Assembly (NCBI GenBank): GCA_023228295.1
Contig: JALOBP010000140.1
Coordinates: forward strand, 1 to 5,302
From: Methanoregula sp.
GTDB lineage: Archaea; Halobacteriota; Methanomicrobia; Methanomicrobiales; Methanospirillaceae
Direction: 5' to 3'
DNA length: 5,302 bases
This document shows, piece by piece, positions 5,100 through 5,302 of this stretch (position 1 is the first letter of the stretch; the number at the start of each line of letters is the position of its first letter). A program made the position numbers and the translations under genes. A model generated the notes under the pieces. The model was not told the origin of the DNA, did no database searches, and was given only the letters and a program-made list of their open reading frames with translations.

Positions 5100-5302
5100 G
5101 CAACCCTCCCCTGAAGTTCTGCAACTTCAGCCACATCCTTGTCACCGCGCCCGGAGAGATTGATGATGACGACATCGTCACGGTCGAACCGGTCAGCGTT
5201 CTTCATCACCCATGCAACCGCATGGGCCGACTCCAGTGCCGGAATGATGCCCTCTTTTTCTGATAAGAACCTGAATGCAGCCAGGACATCCGGATCATTC
5301 AC
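5096..5302 (-). CDS. trpB: Tryptophan synthase beta chain, C-terminal part (partial)
   Basis: The last 68 residues of TrpB, which joins indole and serine to form tryptophan using pyridoxal phosphate. EGIIPALESAHA contains the conserved glutamate of the active site (Glu350 type in Salmonella), and INLSGRGDKD contains the serine that contacts the cofactor ring (Ser377 type). The PLP lysine and phosphate loop lie outside the window. The GTG at the window edge encodes an internal valine, not a start, because TrpB is about 400 residues long. This is the ordinary TrpB context, directly coupled to trpA by ATGA. Confidence 0.95.
   Translation of the reverse strand: MNDPDVLAAFRFLSEKEGIIPALESAHAVAWVMKNADRFDRDDVVIINLSGRGDKDVAEVAELQGRVA
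5104..5111 (-). promoter_or_regulatory. Ribosome binding site of trpA
   Basis: GGGGAGGG on the minus strand contains GGAGG ending five bases before the trpA ATG, within the last codons of trpB. It confirms the start at 5099. Confidence 0.6.

Overview
The window looks like a piece of a methanogen chromosome, most likely from the order Methanomicrobiales (Methanoregula/Methanosphaerula-like). This is inferred from archaeal-type gene versions (TruA, short malic enzyme, TrpBA), AT-rich TATA-like promoter patches in otherwise GC-rich DNA, and the hgc genes, which are known from several members of that order. No rRNA or other taxonomic marker is present, so the assignment is inference.

The central feature is a minus-strand operon read from about 3625 down to 1502. 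It runs: a small AbrB/SpoVT-type protein with a cysteine cluster (HgcAB-associated type, 'HgcC'); hgcA, the membrane-anchored corrinoid protein of mercury methylation, with an intact NVWCAAGK cap-helix motif; hgcB, its two-cluster ferredoxin partner; and a thioredoxin-type arsenate reductase, arsC. The last three are linked by stop/start overlaps (TGATG between hgcA and hgcB, ATGA between hgcB and arsC), so they should be translated together. HgcA is expected to carry a methyl group on its cobalamin and pass it to Hg(II). HgcB should supply electrons and may help bind Hg. HgcC, HgcA and HgcB all carry cysteine-rich stretches outside their catalytic cores.

Layout: 1-187 is the 3' end of truA (plus). 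217-1428 is a malic enzyme (minus), convergent with truA and 73 bp downstream of arsC. 1502-3625 is the hgc/ars operon (minus). 3626-3793 is a 168-bp divergent promoter region with TATA-like boxes and a 9-bp tandem repeat. 3794-4303 is a cysteine-rich YkgJ/CxxCxxCC protein (plus). 4311-5302 is trpA and the 3' end of trpB (minus, ATGA overlap), the end of a tryptophan biosynthesis operon. ykgJ and trpA converge only 7 bp apart across a short A/T stem that may end transcription both ways.

There are no tRNA or rRNA genes, CRISPR arrays, insertion sequences or phage genes that I can see. No stretch longer than 300 bases lacks a gene.
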